Below, in pieces: positions 21,450-32,698 of a DNA stretch of 64,000 nt. The first letter of the stretch is position 1. Every line of letters starts with the position of its first letter. Source of the stretch: Bemisia tabaci (Eukaryota; Arthropoda; Insecta; Hemiptera; Aleyrodidae). Location of the stretch: assembly GCF_918797505.1 (NCBI RefSeq), contig NC_092802.1, positions 14,523,883-14,587,882 on the forward strand, in the 5' to 3' direction. The position numbers were made by a program, and so were the translations under genes. Under the pieces are notes generated by a model. It searched no databases and was not told the origin of the DNA. It saw only the letters and a list, made by a program, of their open reading frames with translations.

Positions 21450-22592
21450 CGGCGTTGCAGACTCCCTGTCATAGTAAATTTTCTACATGAAAAACTTCTG
21501 AGCGTCTTTTTTTGAAACTTTTGGTGATTTTCCCCCTCTTCATAAAGAAAATCCTGTGAAACTTCAAGCCAGCGTGCTGGTTCGGTCTCCTTTTAAAAAA
21601 TGGTATGAAGGCATCCTATTCTGCCGTGTAACGCAAAAACGCCGTAAACGCCATTTTACATTTTTTGGAAACAATGTATCATAGCAGAAAAACTCGTGTA
21701 CCTTGGGACAATGTTTTTACACAATTCTTTTGCAAATACTATCGAGAAGTTAACGTGAAAATTTGAGGTGCATGGGTAAAGCAGTCTTTGTTTTATAAAG
21801 TGCTATGCTCCAAAAAACGAGGATGGATCTTGATGGATTTATAGCATTCTTGCCTGCCACGGCTGATCTGTAGATTCCGATGTCAAACCAAGAGGGCCAA
21901 GAATGTTCATAAAATAAATAATCGTTCTTCCGCAGAAATGAGAAAATTGATGGAAAAATTAAGTTAAATACGAGGTTTTAAGTCGTCTTGTACTCCTTGG
22001 ACAGAGGCAGAACGGAAAAAGTAGTTAGTTAGTTATTTTATTTAATAGACATTCAGCATCCCTGGCTATTAACGTCTTTACAAAGAATTTGGAAGATGTG
22101 TGTAAATACAAAAATTTAGATTTTTAAATTAAAGGAGGCAAAGGGTTTCAAAAGTTTCTAAATACTTTTATAAATATTATATACATATATATTGGTAAAT
22201 ATTTTTCCGTCCTCACCAATCATATTTTAAAACTTAATTGTTCGAGGAAGGATTCAGAAAAAAATCGAATACGAAACCAGAGCGTGAGAGAAATGGCGAA
22301 GATGGATGACACTCAAACGCAAACGAGGCCACTCGACAATTTGCGAAAACGGGAATAACGGACAGGACGAATATTAGTGTACGAAACACACGACACTTGT
22401 ACTCGGGTAAGTACGTAAATACTTACAATGAGAGGGAATAAAGGGAGGGCCGGGCCATGGTTTGTTCGTGACACCCGAAACAAATGCTCCGCTCCGAGGG
22501 AACCGATTCGGTCTCGCGGTTCAAAGGACTCACGCGGTGTCTCATTATTCGCCATCTCTCGAAATGTTGCAACATTTCTCCCGATTTCTGGG
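21450..22592. other. Unassigned DNA
   Basis: Contains a family U piece near 21,840-21,920 (GATTCCGATGTCAAACCAAG). No gene supported. Confidence 0.35.
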
Positions 22593-22903
22593 TAGAATCC
22601 CTTTATACTGAGAGTCAAGACAATGTGAATCCATTTCTGATTGGTTCCCGTATTCTAGGCCTCCACAGTGTCACAAACGGGAATAATGATTACATTTTCA
22701 CCGATTGCAAAGATTATAATCTGGAATGGACCAGGGAATTACGGGTTCAGCAAGGAACAAACGGAATGAGAGAAGGAACGGAGAAAGGAATTTGAGAATG
22801 GGCCGATCAAAGATTACGAAAAACGTTCAATTTCTGTAATCTTTATTCCCGATTGTGACTCCATGAGGGGTGTTGTCTTGACTCTCAGTATAAAGGGACT
22901 CTA
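22593..22903. mobile_element. MITE family M, complete, TA duplication
   Basis: The element 22,595-22,901 lies between TA dinucleotides. The left end GAATCCCTTTATACTGAGAG (then TCAAGACAA) is inverted at the right (TTGTCTTGACTCTCAGTATA, then AAGGGACTC). 307 bp, non-coding. The TA duplication suggests Tc1/mariner-type mobilisation. Confidence 0.75.
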
Positions 22904-22984
22904 TTTCTGGGCTTCTCGTTTGTTTTGATTTTCTCGGCCATCGTGTAGTCTGCAGGTTTCTATTTGGAATTTCTATATTTTATT

Positions 22985-23125
22985 TTCATTCTTCCGACTG
23001 GAAATGGCTCAGTTTTGGGCCGAAACGTCTCGGATTTTTATGTGTAATTTCTAGCCTTGTTTCCCGTTTTTTCTCCTGTGTTTTTAATACCACCATTGTC
23101 ACAGGCTGCTGTTCTAAAAAGTTCA
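22985..23125 (+). mobile_element. Penelope-like pLTR 3' fragment
   Basis: TTCCGACTGGAAATGGCTCA, TTTTGGGCCGAAACGTCTCG, TCTAGCCTTGTTTCCCGTTT and GTCACAGGCTGCTGTTCTAA match the last 60 percent of the pLTR at 60,143-60,392. It includes the hammerhead-like core. Confidence 0.75.
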
Positions 23126-24547
23126 ACCTATATTTCTGCCGAGACAGAGCTAGTCTGTTTTTCCGGTTTATCACAGACGCAAGCGACGCCTACATTTTCG
23201 AACTTGAATTTTCATGTCAATAAGTAACGTTTACGTCCGAGTACCGAGTATAAGTAATTGATGGGTTACTCATTGACGGCCGTAAGTGCATCATAGAGGC
23301 TTAAAATTCGTAAACCAATCAAAAAGTGACACAACTTCCCTGAAAAAAAATGTGGGAATGACCTTACTCTATCTATATCGGTACTCTAGGACCACTGACC
23401 CTTAGAACTATCCCATTTTCTTTCGCATAATTGATAATATTCAGTTGAGTCTGGTGCCGCTACATAGATTTATCTTGGTAAATTAAAAACGGACCTTAGG
23501 ACATGATGGATGGCTCCAGTATTGCGATTACGCTTCGCGAAACGGGTTAGAAGGAATGAGATCAGAAACTAAAAGCACGTTTTTAATTTGAGCTAATTTC
23601 GTAACTACTTGGATTCGAGTTTGTATTTATTATGTTCTTGCCTATATCTTAGTTCGGGACGAAAGTTTGATCAAGCGGATGAAAGGTCAGAGGACGACAG
23701 CCTCTATGGCTTAATGGGATATTATTAGCGTTGAAGCAAGGGTAGGAGAAGCAAGGTTGACACTACCTTAACCTTATGCTTCCAAAACGCCCGTTTTCCC
23801 GTAAAAGTTCGGAGAGTTCATTGTCATGGGAACGGAGTTCCCCATGATATTACAATCGTTCCGTTGCTATCGCTATGGGATTCCCTATGCCTCTGCGACC
23901 TTGAGCGTTTCGCCCAGTCTTCGATTTTTGGTTGATTTTCCGATGTATCAAAAACCGTTGTATTTTTTAGCCAATCATGTCTCTACGTCAAGTTGTGTTG
24001 ATTTCTAAAATTCGCTTTCAGCGAGTTTTTTTCCACCTTGAGATGTCGTGTCTGACTGGTAAATCTGCGCAGAACCACGAAGTTCCGATTTTGGGCAAAT
24101 TCTTTTTTTTGGGAGGTTCTGATTGGTTATTTTTCGCCATCAGTTTTCTGTTCGTTGGTGCAAAAGATCGCCTACCTCGGTGCTCTTGAGAAGCCGCCAT
24201 TATCCCACCTCAAATTTGAAAAATAGAAGTAAAGAAATAATAACCATCGTACAAGGTGGAAAATTGTTCTGGAGGACTCGTTACGGACAAAGAAGTCAAA
24301 ATCAGAGCTCGATTGATTGATTTAATTCATGGATAAACAAATATCGCCTCAGCTTACTGCCGCGATGGCAAATGCATGCTGAGATGAACCCTGAGAGACA
24401 TGAAAACAGTGCGAACCATGGCTCCTACAGCAATGCGCTTAGCTCATTTCTCTCATATCGCAACAAAGCGTCAAGGTCTCTTGTGATAAGTCCCGCCCAT
24501 TGCCCGAGTCTTTTGTATGCTATTTTTACTCTCTCACACGCCGATCG
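23126..24547. other. Unassigned DNA
   Basis: No gene or recognised repeat. Open frames of 60-70 codons show no domain. Confidence 0.35.
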
Positions 24548-24633
24548 TTATAGCCTAGTTGACTAAACCGCCTCATATTTTTGATTAGGTGCGGGCAATA
24601 GGCGATCGGGAGTTCGATACCCGACGATGGGTG
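24548..24633 (+). repeat. tRNA-like sequence, possible SINE head
   Basis: TAGCCTAGTTGACTAA resembles a pol III A box. About 50 bases later GAGTTCGATACCC resembles a B box within a CGGG...CCCG stem. The cloverleaf is not complete, so this is more likely a tRNA-derived relic than a tRNA gene. Confidence 0.3.
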
Positions 24634-24739
24634 TTACTTTTTAATGGTTGTATTGAATGTTTTAGACTAATCATCAAAAAATAATTAATACTAGATGATA
24701 AATGTACGAACATTTTCTCGTGAGTTAATATGTTAAACA

Positions 24740-25290
24740 AAAATACTGGAATATACCTCCTTCATATAATCAGCCACATGTTCCCCCAAATTAATGACGT
24801 TATTTTCTTTTTTCAATAAAGTTAATTTGCATTCAACGTTCGTAAGTTAAGCAAAAAGTACCTATTGATACAAATAGAAAGACATGAAAATAGTATGTCT
24901 AACATTTCAGTTGTTTTTTTTTATTTATTTTTTGTTTTTTTGTTTTTTCAATAAAACAAATTGACTGGGACTAGAATCATTGTATCTCTGAAGACAAAAG
25001 CTAAGTTTTTTGATACAGAAATACTAATATATTCATCCTTTATATAATCAGGGAGATGTTGACCCAAATATTGATGTATATTTTCTCTGTTCGCCCAAAT
25101 TAATGATGGTATTTTCTTTTTTCAATAAAATTAATTTACATTCCACGTTCTTAAAGCAATATTTTCTCCAAAATTCAGCAAAAAATAACAATTTATACCT
25201 ACGCAAAAAGTAAATAAATAAATAAATAAATAAATAAAGCAATGACATGAAAGTAGTATAGGTAGTACACATCTAACATTTCAGTTACAT
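24740..25290. repeat. Two diverged direct repeat units
   Basis: TAATCAG..CATGTT.CCCAAAT, AATTAATGACGTTATTTTCT, TTTTTCAATAAAGTTAATTT and ACATGAAAATAGTATG (24,760-24,910) recur in order at 25,047-25,280. The second unit carries an (AAAT)n run at about 25,211-25,238. Confidence 0.6.
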
Positions 25291-26099
25291 CTATTTGAAT
25301 GAAAAAAATGGCAACTTAGGAAGCACATAGGTCACTTATGATGCGTATTCGGGCATATGCGTAGAGTAAAAATATCATACTTTACGCCGAAAAAACGAAA
25401 CTGAAAGTTAAATGCGTTAACTTCCGAAAACCATACATAATCCAACGAAAATAAATAATTGGTAAATAACAGCTTTCTTGTATGCAAAGAAAAAAAATTA
25501 AAAATGTTAAAAAAGAGATGTCGCCACAAAAATACATAGCCCCTTCAATTCTGAAGATACTACAAACGAACTGTACTTTAACATTTCCCATGACGAATAT
25601 TGCTATCGCTAGCGATTGCAAAAACCAACTTGTTACTTTTTTCAATAACTAGAAAATAACGGAGGCCCTAATTTTGTAATCCCTCCAGAAAAAGCTCAGA
25701 GGATTTCTAGCACTGCATTAGAAAAAATTCAATTTATACGACTTTCATATCGAACAGCTCTCATCAAAATTAGTCTACTGACATCGGAAAATTTTTCACA
25801 GAAAACTAAACGACATTCTCACTTAAAAGTTTATGAGCATAGCATTCATTCTCAGTGGAAATCCACGAAGAGTTTTAATTGCGTTAAGCTGTTTAGTTTT
25901 TTAATGATATGATTTATTGTTTCAAAAAATTTAAAAAAAAAACCCTAAATATAACATATTCATGATTATGAAATAATTACAGACAGCCACATGCCTGCTT
26001 ATAAATTTGCCAAGTCTATAATATTTTTCATCATGGCAATATTATTCAGGTTTTGAAAGAGCGCACATTGCATCTATTAAACTTGATTGGGAGAGATTA
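25291..26099. other. Unassigned AT-rich DNA
   Basis: No gene or repeat recognised. Confidence 0.35.
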
Positions 26100-26290
26100 A
26101 CATACGCCAAGTAGATGCATAAATTACAGTTTTTAATACCAGTCACACCAGAATTATACAGTAGTAATACCAGTAGTTTACAGTTTTGGGTATGTATACC
26201 ACTGAAGATGACCCCATGGGCCGAAACGCATGTGCGTAAATAAAACTATAATTTATGCATCTACTTGGCGTACATTAATCTTTCCCAAAC
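26100..26290. repeat. Element with inverted ends and hammerhead-like core
   Basis: AGATTAACATACGCCAAGTA and GATGCATAAATTA are mirrored by TAATTTATGCATCTACTTGG and CGTACATTAATCTT. Between them (26,191-26,218) is CTGAAGATGACCCCATGGGC then CGAAACGC, the same layout as the core in the Penelope-type pLTRs. It may be a termini-only remnant of a second Penelope-like family. No coding sequence. Confidence 0.5.
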
Positions 26291-26364
26291 CATATTATTT
26301 ATCTTTTCGTTATCTTTTTTAAGAGGCATAACATTCTAATACATCTGAAGGAGCTACTTATGAA

Positions 26365-26395
26365 GTTTTTTTCTTCTTCTTCTTCTTTTTCTTTT
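26365..26395. repeat. TTC-rich microsatellite
   Basis: About 30 bases of TTCTTCTTC and TTTTTC units. Confidence 0.8.
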
Positions 26396-26522
26396 TGCTT
26401 CAGAAAGGAGAGCAGGAGTAATAGAAAAAATAGTTGAAGAAAAGGCGTTCCAAATACTTGAACTCCCCTAAAGCAGTCCAAATTTGAAGACCAATATGGT
26501 CCCTGCGCCCCAGTTTCTGTTC

Positions 26523-26702
26523 GAATCCTCGAGTGACGTGGCGTGCTTTGCGATGTATCGATTGATCTGCCATTTAAACCAATGGAAAAGGATCGATAGA
26601 CAGGGTGTCCGCAACGAACACCTTAATAATCGATTCTTTACCTTGGCTTGAAATGGAGAAACATCGATAGTTGATCATTCACGCCACGCCACTGGAAAGC
26701 TC
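26523..26702. mobile_element. MITE family E, copy 4
   Basis: The element 26,531-26,694 (GAGTGACGTGGCGTGCTTTG ... ATTCACGCCACGCCACTG) lies between GAATCCTC and GAAAGCTC, 6 of 8 identical. Confidence 0.75.
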
Positions 26703-26801
26703 TGGAAAAAAAACAATCTAAGCAGAATACTTTCGTCATCACACATCCCGTGGGACAATTAAGACGCACGTGTTTACTTTCGGGGTGAGCGGTATGGAGT
26801 G

Positions 26802-27054
26802 CTGCTGTGCCAAGGAAGAACGCCGTATGAGCATTCAGGCGTTGCTATATTACCTTCAATGAAAAACGAATTTCCTAGGAGAATTCGAAATATTTTTCCT
26901 CCAATTTTTCAGACGATTTAGTTCGCAATTTAATCTAAAATATCTGAACATCTCCAGGAGAAATGTGCACACCTTTCTTCAGAAATACATGTCTCATCCG
27001 GGGAGATTTGGCAACTCTCGAATGTTCATACGGCGTTCTTCCTCAGCACGGCGG
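26802..27054. mobile_element. MITE family A, copy
   Basis: TGCTGTGCCAAGGAAGAACG ... GGCGTTCTTCCTCAGCACGGCGG. Confidence 0.75.
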
Positions 27055-27420
27055 AGTAGGGACGTTGGAGGATGGCTAACGATGCCGGAAGAAAACAGGG
27101 AAAGCGAAAGTTTTCCGGGTCGTGGGAAAGCGATGAAAGTTCCGAGAAGGGTGGCCAAATTGCGGATAAAAGAGCGGTGATCGACGGTGGTAATTTTTCA
27201 TTTTTAAATGCCGCCAGGCAAGCACGCCTGAGTACGGTCGCGATACCGTCACAATTGATGTTTGAAGTTAGATTACTTTTAAAAGAAGATGAAGCCTAGA
27301 AGCATGCTTTTATTTCATGCACCGTAACGAGATATGGGATTAGAGATGCTACTCTTTTATATCAAGGCTTGACACTGATTGGGGATAGTTTGGCAACTCT
27401 CAACGAGTTTAGGTGGTTAA
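27055..27420. other. Unassigned DNA with a 75-codon frame
   Basis: The + frame 27,072-27,299 is rich in Lys, Ser, Glu and Gly and is not inside a recognised repeat. No domain, no splice evidence and no second exon were found, so it is not called a gene. Confidence 0.3.
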
Positions 27421-27421
27421 A

Positions 27422-27590
27422 TGGAGATGTTGCATGTGTGAGGAATTTACGATTTGACCATTGATTCTTATGTAAAAGTTCGCGAGAAACACGACGGTGC
27501 ACTGGTTATCTCTGAAATCAACTCCCAAGCTCATAAAAATCTCTCCATGGAAAATGCCAAAATGGCATTTGAGGCCAAAATGGCATATCC
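27422..27590. mobile_element. MITE family G, left fragment
   Basis: AATGGAGATGTTGCATGTGT through GAGGCCAAAATGGCATATCC. Internally rearranged around 27,545-27,585. The right arm is missing. Confidence 0.65.
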
Positions 27591-27809
27591 ATCACGGAAA
27601 TAAAAGTTTCAGGGGTTATCCCCTAAAATTGTGGTACTACCCAAATTTTTTGGATGATATGAAGATTTCTAATTAATTGTGGTAGTACCGCAACTCAAGT
27701 TAGGGTAGTACCGCAACATTTGGCCAGTTACCTAATTTATTGGGGTACTACCACAATTAATTGGAATTTTCCATATCATCCAACAACTTCGTGCTTTTTT
27801 TTCCGTGAT
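27591..27809. mobile_element. Hairpin MITE with CACGG ends
   Basis: The element 27,593-27,807 runs from CACGGAAATAAAAG to CTTTTTTTTCCGTG between AT dinucleotides. Its arms pair through TTGGATGATATGAAGATTTC and AATTAATTGTGGTAGTACC. Related ends are seen at 39,172 and 48,475. Confidence 0.65.
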
Positions 27810-28293
27810 ACCTTCCCTACATAGGTACTCCAGTAACTATCCACCCCAAACCATGTCCGAGACTGAAACTTTCCTGTATTGTCGGCATATCAAATACCCC
27901 GTGGTTAATCCAGTCCGCGAACAGTGACAATTTGAAGCGTTGATCACGAGACGGGAGGCGGGGTATGATTCGGCGAGGGTCAGGTTATTTAGTAAAATAT
28001 TAGTGGAATGATTAAATGCTAGTCCCCGGATACGAATTGACAAGTGTCGCCCTATCGACACAGTGGAAAGAGTGACGCTGTAATTCGGGGTCTACGAGGC
28101 CAGATCGAGGGGTGTCATGGCTCATGGCGGGTGTGATTTTCTAATTACGCGCAATTTCCGATTGAGTTTCGTGAGCGTAGAGACACCAAGTCAGTTGCGC
28201 TGATCTTGTAGAGATGTGTTGCACACAAGAGGTACAGATGATTGAGCACATTGTATGATCCGCTCGCAACACAATAAGGAATTTCCTTGGACT
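27810..28293. other. Unassigned DNA
   Basis: No gene supported. Confidence 0.35.
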
Positions 28294-28472
28294 ATTTTAA
28301 CTCCACGGATACGCGTGAGGTATCCTCGGAAAATGCAGGCGTTTTGTCGGTAGAGAGTGCTTTAAGTTATCGTAATACTCTCATATTTAACGAAGAAGAA
28401 AAGTGTTGGTTTCTTAGATACGCATGAGGTATTTTGAGAAAATGCAGGCGTTTTGGTTGATAGAGAGTCCTC
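28294..28472. repeat. Two-unit direct repeat
   Basis: GATACGCGTGAGGTATCCTC, AATGCAGGCGTTTTG and TAGAGAGTGC are followed about 110 bases later by GATACGCATGAGGTATTTTG, AATGCAGGCGTTTTG and TAGAGAGTCC. Confidence 0.65.
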
Positions 28473-29295
28473 TAGTAGCAGTTAGCTAGTTATGCATAAT
28501 TTTCCTTGACATTTTCAGATATCATTAATATAAACTTCGAAGGATTCAGACTTTCAGCGATTCTACCTTTTTCTATTTCACTCGAGAGGTTGCCAGATTG
28601 TGCGATAAATGTGAATATTTTACATGGATTTGAATTGGGAAAAGTGCTAAAAAAGCAACTTATCTGGCAACAATAGAGTCCGGGAGGGACGAGAGGCTGC
28701 CTTCCTGGGAAAACCCATGATTTAGCCGGAAATGTCATTAAAACAATTGATTCCGTTTGAAGCATCAATTGTATACTAGGGAAAGCTATTTTAAAATAAT
28801 AATTGTAAATGGACACAGATGCTACAGAAAAGGAAAAAGGAAAGGGAAAGGAAATGAAATGAGGATATGATTACTAATATGCAATCAGAGAGAATAAAAC
28901 AAAAACATCAGAGAAATTTATATGCGATGAAAGTATAAGAAAAAAACACGAGTGGGCTCATTGCGATTCGGAACTCGAACTATACTATCGTTGAGCAGTT
29001 TTTAGACCCCTACGCCACCGATAATCTTCTTAAGAGGTAAAGATGAACTTTTGCTACTTCAGCAAGTCAAATCGCGGAAGGAGATCCATGGATTGTCTTT
29101 TTCCGCCACCCGATGGGATGACGTCCCAGTCAAATGCGTTTTTGAAGAAATGATCGATCCCCATCATCGCTTCATCTCCACACATCTATTCATGTGCAAA
29201 TGATGGCACGCTCCGGCAACAAGGTTCTGTGACGAAATCATTTTTGCCTCCAGAGTCTCCAAAATGTATACATCTTAGTGATCAAATGTCCAATC
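28473..29295. other. Unassigned DNA
   Basis: No gene supported. The 108-codon minus frame near 28,490-28,816 has no domain. Confidence 0.35.
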
Positions 29296-29409
29296 ACTGA
29301 GAAAAATGGCTCGCGGAGCGAGCCGAATGTCACTCGCGTAGCGAGTGATCGGGGGTCCCCAGGGGGCGCAGCTCCTTGGCTGGCCGTTCTGGACGCGCTT
29401 TGCGCGACT
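29296..29409. repeat. GC-rich block of short palindromes
   Basis: Contains GGCTCGCGGAGCGAGCC, TCACTCGCGTAGCGAGTGA and GCGCTTTGCGC separated by GATCGGGGGTCCCCAGGGGG. A related segment (GCGAAGCGATCAGGGGGCGT) lies at about 45,708-45,775. The family is unidentified. Confidence 0.55.
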
Positions 29410-29527
29410 TTTATTGTCTGAAAATTTTGACAGTAAATATTCACAATTTCAAAGTAAAATAGACTTTTATTGGGGGAAATATGGCAACGTTTAGAGGCTC
29501 ATACGGCATTTTTCCTTAGCACGGCAG
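29410..29527. mobile_element. MITE family A, right half
   Basis: Ends CTCATACGGCATTTTTCCTT then AGCACGGCAG. The left half is replaced by the GC-rich block. Confidence 0.7.
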
Positions 29528-29801
29528 TATGTAGGAAGGGCACTGATGGAATCCGAGTTTACTGAACTTTGGAACTTGCGTGATGTTGAGCAGCCTGATA
29601 ATTTTGGAGCGGGTGCAGAATATTCGATTAAAACACTCGCTTAGTATTGTCCCTCACCCCCTCGCCGCCGTACCCCATCCGTTTGTAGCATCAGCAGCCC
29701 TGATGAAGGAAATTAAGATTAATATTACGCGCTTCCAATCACCGATAATGAACAGTCGACAAAAAATTAACCCATCGCCCGTTGCCAGAATGACTGAGCG
29801 T

Positions 29802-30429
29802 TGCCGCACAGTGAATTGAGTCAATACTGAAAAAAAAAATCTCGGTGTATTTACTAATAAAAGGGTAAAATTACCGAGAATTCAAGGTTCTATTTGATTC
29901 CCAGTTTACCGACAAATCTCGGTAAAACTATTGGACTTTCTCGGTAATTTTACTGGACCTTGGTAAAAACGCCAATATTTTTTATCGACTGTGGTAGAAT
30001 TACCGAGATTAAATGGCAAAGTTACCGGGAATTGATTACCAATAAAAGTGGTATTCTTACCTAAAAAAAAAAACAGTAAAAATACCGGTTTTTAGGTAAG
30101 CTTACCAGTCTGTCTTGGTAAAATTACCAATAATTGGTAAAAAGAAGTGAGATGGTAAAGGTACTAACGGACCGTGGTAAAAACGCCGAAAACTTTTTTT
30201 CAGTGAACAAGAGAGGTCGGACAAAATTTGGAAACTTCAAAAGTTTAACTCCGGTTGAACAAAACTTTAAGGTTCTAAAAGTGGTTCAATTGGTTTCCTC
30301 CTAAAATTCTCCACTAGGAGCATCCCTTATAATTTAAAATGTGGCGAAATAAACATCAGAATTTGCAGTTTTAGTCAAAAATTTCATGTCCGTCCGACCT
30401 CTCTGATTGACTCGATCCACTCTATGCCG
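29802..30429. mobile_element. MITE family B, interrupted, with TGCCG duplication
   Basis: The element 29,807-30,424 (CACAGTGAATTGAGTCAATA ... TTGACTCGATCCACTCTA) is flanked by TGCCG at 29,802-29,806 and 30,425-30,429. A 379-bp insertion interrupts the left end. Confidence 0.75.
29826..30204. mobile_element. Hairpin element nested in family B
   Basis: CTGAAAAAAAAAATCTCGGT ... TTTTTTTTCAG, with repeated inverted phrases (ATTACCGAGA, GGTAAAAACGCC, CTTGGTAAAATTACC). The TA on the left and TG on the right would fit a decayed TA duplication. Confidence 0.65.
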
Positions 30430-30559
30430 CCTCTATGTTGTTTGTTTCAGTAAATAGGTCTGTTGAAAATTTTCTTAAAGCAAAATAAAAATTTTTTTTA
30501 CATAAACTGTCTCAAAAATTACGATGAGCGCAACGGCAAAGTCTGAGATGCACTCCTAA

Positions 30560-30676
30560 CTTCACAATTCTTCAATTTTTTTGTCAATTTTTGCAATTTT
30601 CTTGAAAATCAGTGTTTTCTTTGAGATAATTTGGCAACATTCGAATGTCCATACGGCATTCTTCCTCAGCGCGGCG
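30560..30676. mobile_element. MITE family A, right half
   Basis: AATTTGGCAACATTCGAATG then CATACGGCATTCTTCCTCAGCGCGGCGG at the end. Confidence 0.65.
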
Positions 30677-30790
30677 GAATTGAACGCGATTAGCGCAACA
30701 GCTCTGGTCATTAATTTCTTTTTAGGACGAACAATAATTGCTCACGAACTCCACTCACAACAGCACAATCTTTATTTCGAGGACTGTAAC

Positions 30791-30875
30791 TCTGCCCTAC
30801 TGAGGAGAAACGCAGCATGAGCACCCGAGAGTTTGCCAAATTTCTTCCAAAAATATTTATTTTTGAAAAAATTGT
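30791..30875. mobile_element. MITE family A, left fragment
   Basis: CTGCCCTACTGAGGAGAAAC, AGCACCCGAGAGTTTGCCAA, then truncation. Confidence 0.6.
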
Positions 30876-31165
30876 CGCATAATCTCCTCCGAGATCGCTA
30901 GGCACATGATAATAAAGCATTATTATTTTTTTATGAAAAATACGAAGATAAACATGCTTGAATTTGATTACATTTTGCAATAAGATACTATTCTTGACTC
31001 ATCCATAAAACCACCTATCCTCAGAGGGGAACGCAAATTAAAAGAGGAGGATGAAAGGGGAAAGGGGGAAAGGACCATAAATAGGAAAAGAAGAAGGAAA
31101 AATCAAAACTTAGAAGGAAGGCGAAAATGAAGTAAGACACGGAGTCTTGCAACGCTGCTGGGCTT

Positions 31166-31357
31166 TTTTTTATTAAAACAGCAAATTTTGATGTTTATTT
31201 CGTCACATTTCAAATTTCAAGGGTGCTTCAAGTAGAAAATTTAACGACAAAACCAATGGGACCACTTTCAGAACCGCAAAATTTTGTATAACGGAGTTAT
31301 AAGCGTTTAAAGTTTCCACATTTTTGTCCGACCTCTCGATTGACTCGATCCACTGGG
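31166..31357. mobile_element. MITE family B, left-truncated
   Basis: AGCAAATTTTGATGTTTATT, CGTCACATTTCAAATTTC and CCGACCTCTCGATTGACTCG, then ATCCACTGG. The left about 40 bases are absent. Confidence 0.7.
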
Positions 31358-31369
31358 CAGCGGTGCTTC

Positions 31370-31488
31370 TGGTTCCTTTTTGCGAAATGCAATCCAAATG
31401 CGGTCAATTTGTAGAGAAATTTCTACACTATCAGTAGAAATTAGGCAACGGTCAAATTTCCAGACGGGGTTTTACCTTAGCAAGACAG
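31370..31488. mobile_element. Fragments of W and A
   Basis: TTCCTTTTTGCGAAATGCAA resembles a W end. TAGGCAACGGTCAAATTTCC and GTTTTACCTTAGCAAGACAG are a degraded A right end. Confidence 0.4.
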
Positions 31489-32396
31489 TGTTATTGTAAG
31501 CAACTAAATTAGACCCGTGACTCGTTAGTTGCAAGCGTGCAAAATTAAATGCGACGCTCATAAATCCGTTTTATGAGTGAATATTACGCGGTAGTAAATC
31601 CCCCTCGGGCGCATAAAAAAACAGTTTCCCCTTTAACTCGCCCCCACCCCTCGCGTGCGAGAAAACGGCTGATGGGAGACTTGTCAAAGATCCGATAAAA
31701 CTTGGTAGTACGCAACATGTGGCCGATGAACACCTCTAAGGGTGTTCGCGTTGTAAACAAATCCAGACGAAACAATGGGCCAATAAGCCTTGTGTTTCTG
31801 ATCTAATATTCAGAACGCACCAGGTGAGTAGAAATTAGAAATTGTTTTATCTATACATGAGCCTGTTTGAGGTTAGGTACACGTCATATTTACATTGCGA
31901 AGAAATTGTTTTTTGAAATTGAGTTTTACTTGGCTACATACATCTTATATCTTTGTGGAATGTGTTGATTTAGAATTTTGAAACTTGTACCAAAGAATGT
32001 TTGTGCTAGAGCAGATTTTCGAGATTTTTAGATTCGAGTACTGGGAAAGATAGATTTTAAATGCTTTGGAGTGAAGGGATATATTGCATGAATATTTCAT
32101 TAATTTTCGGGTTTTCTTTTGTTCCAGGTTAGTAACCTTGGTTTGTGCATGGTCCTGAATTTGGTGTAAAATGGTAAGTTTTATGCATGAAATATTGTTC
32201 AATCCGGTAAGTTCCAGGAGAAATGGCTAAGATTTTGAATGGTGTTCCTGAATGTGAAGGAACCTAAATGCCTCCGCCTCATGGAATTTTTATCGGAAAA
32301 TTTTCTATGAATATTGATCATATTTTCTTTACATTATTCTTATGATCAGGCTAATGTGCTCCAAATGAAAGAATTGTCGCGCAATCCGTCATGTCT
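31489..32396. other. Unassigned AT-rich DNA
   Basis: No gene or recognised repeat. Confidence 0.35.
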
Positions 32397-32630
32397 CTCA
32401 CGAAAAAACGTAGCTTAATCCGATATTGCCAAATTTCCTTGCGCACATAGTTTTTTTTCAGCAGGCTGGAGAATTTCCAGCTGAAAATCACACTTCATGA
32501 TTTTCCACAGATCTCGAACACAAATTACACAAACTTTCAACGAGTATTGTGCAGATTAATTCTTGTTAAAAACTGAATTGCTCGAGTCAATTTTGCAATC
32601 TTGGGATGATGTTGCGTCCCTTTATGTGGG
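32397..32630. mobile_element. Inverted-end repeat, family L
   Basis: TCTCACGAAAAAACGTAGCT then ATTGCCAAATTTCC, mirrored by TTTTGCAATCTTGGGATGAT then GTTGCGTCCC. Confidence 0.45.
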
Positions 32631-32698
32631 TAACGGCGATTATCGCAGCAGCACATCACGCTTTTCTGATTTCGAATATGCATCCTTCACGTGCAAAA

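Noticed and set aside
24548..24633. Functional tRNA gene
   Set aside because: A- and B-box-like blocks are present but no complete acceptor, D or anticodon stem can be drawn.
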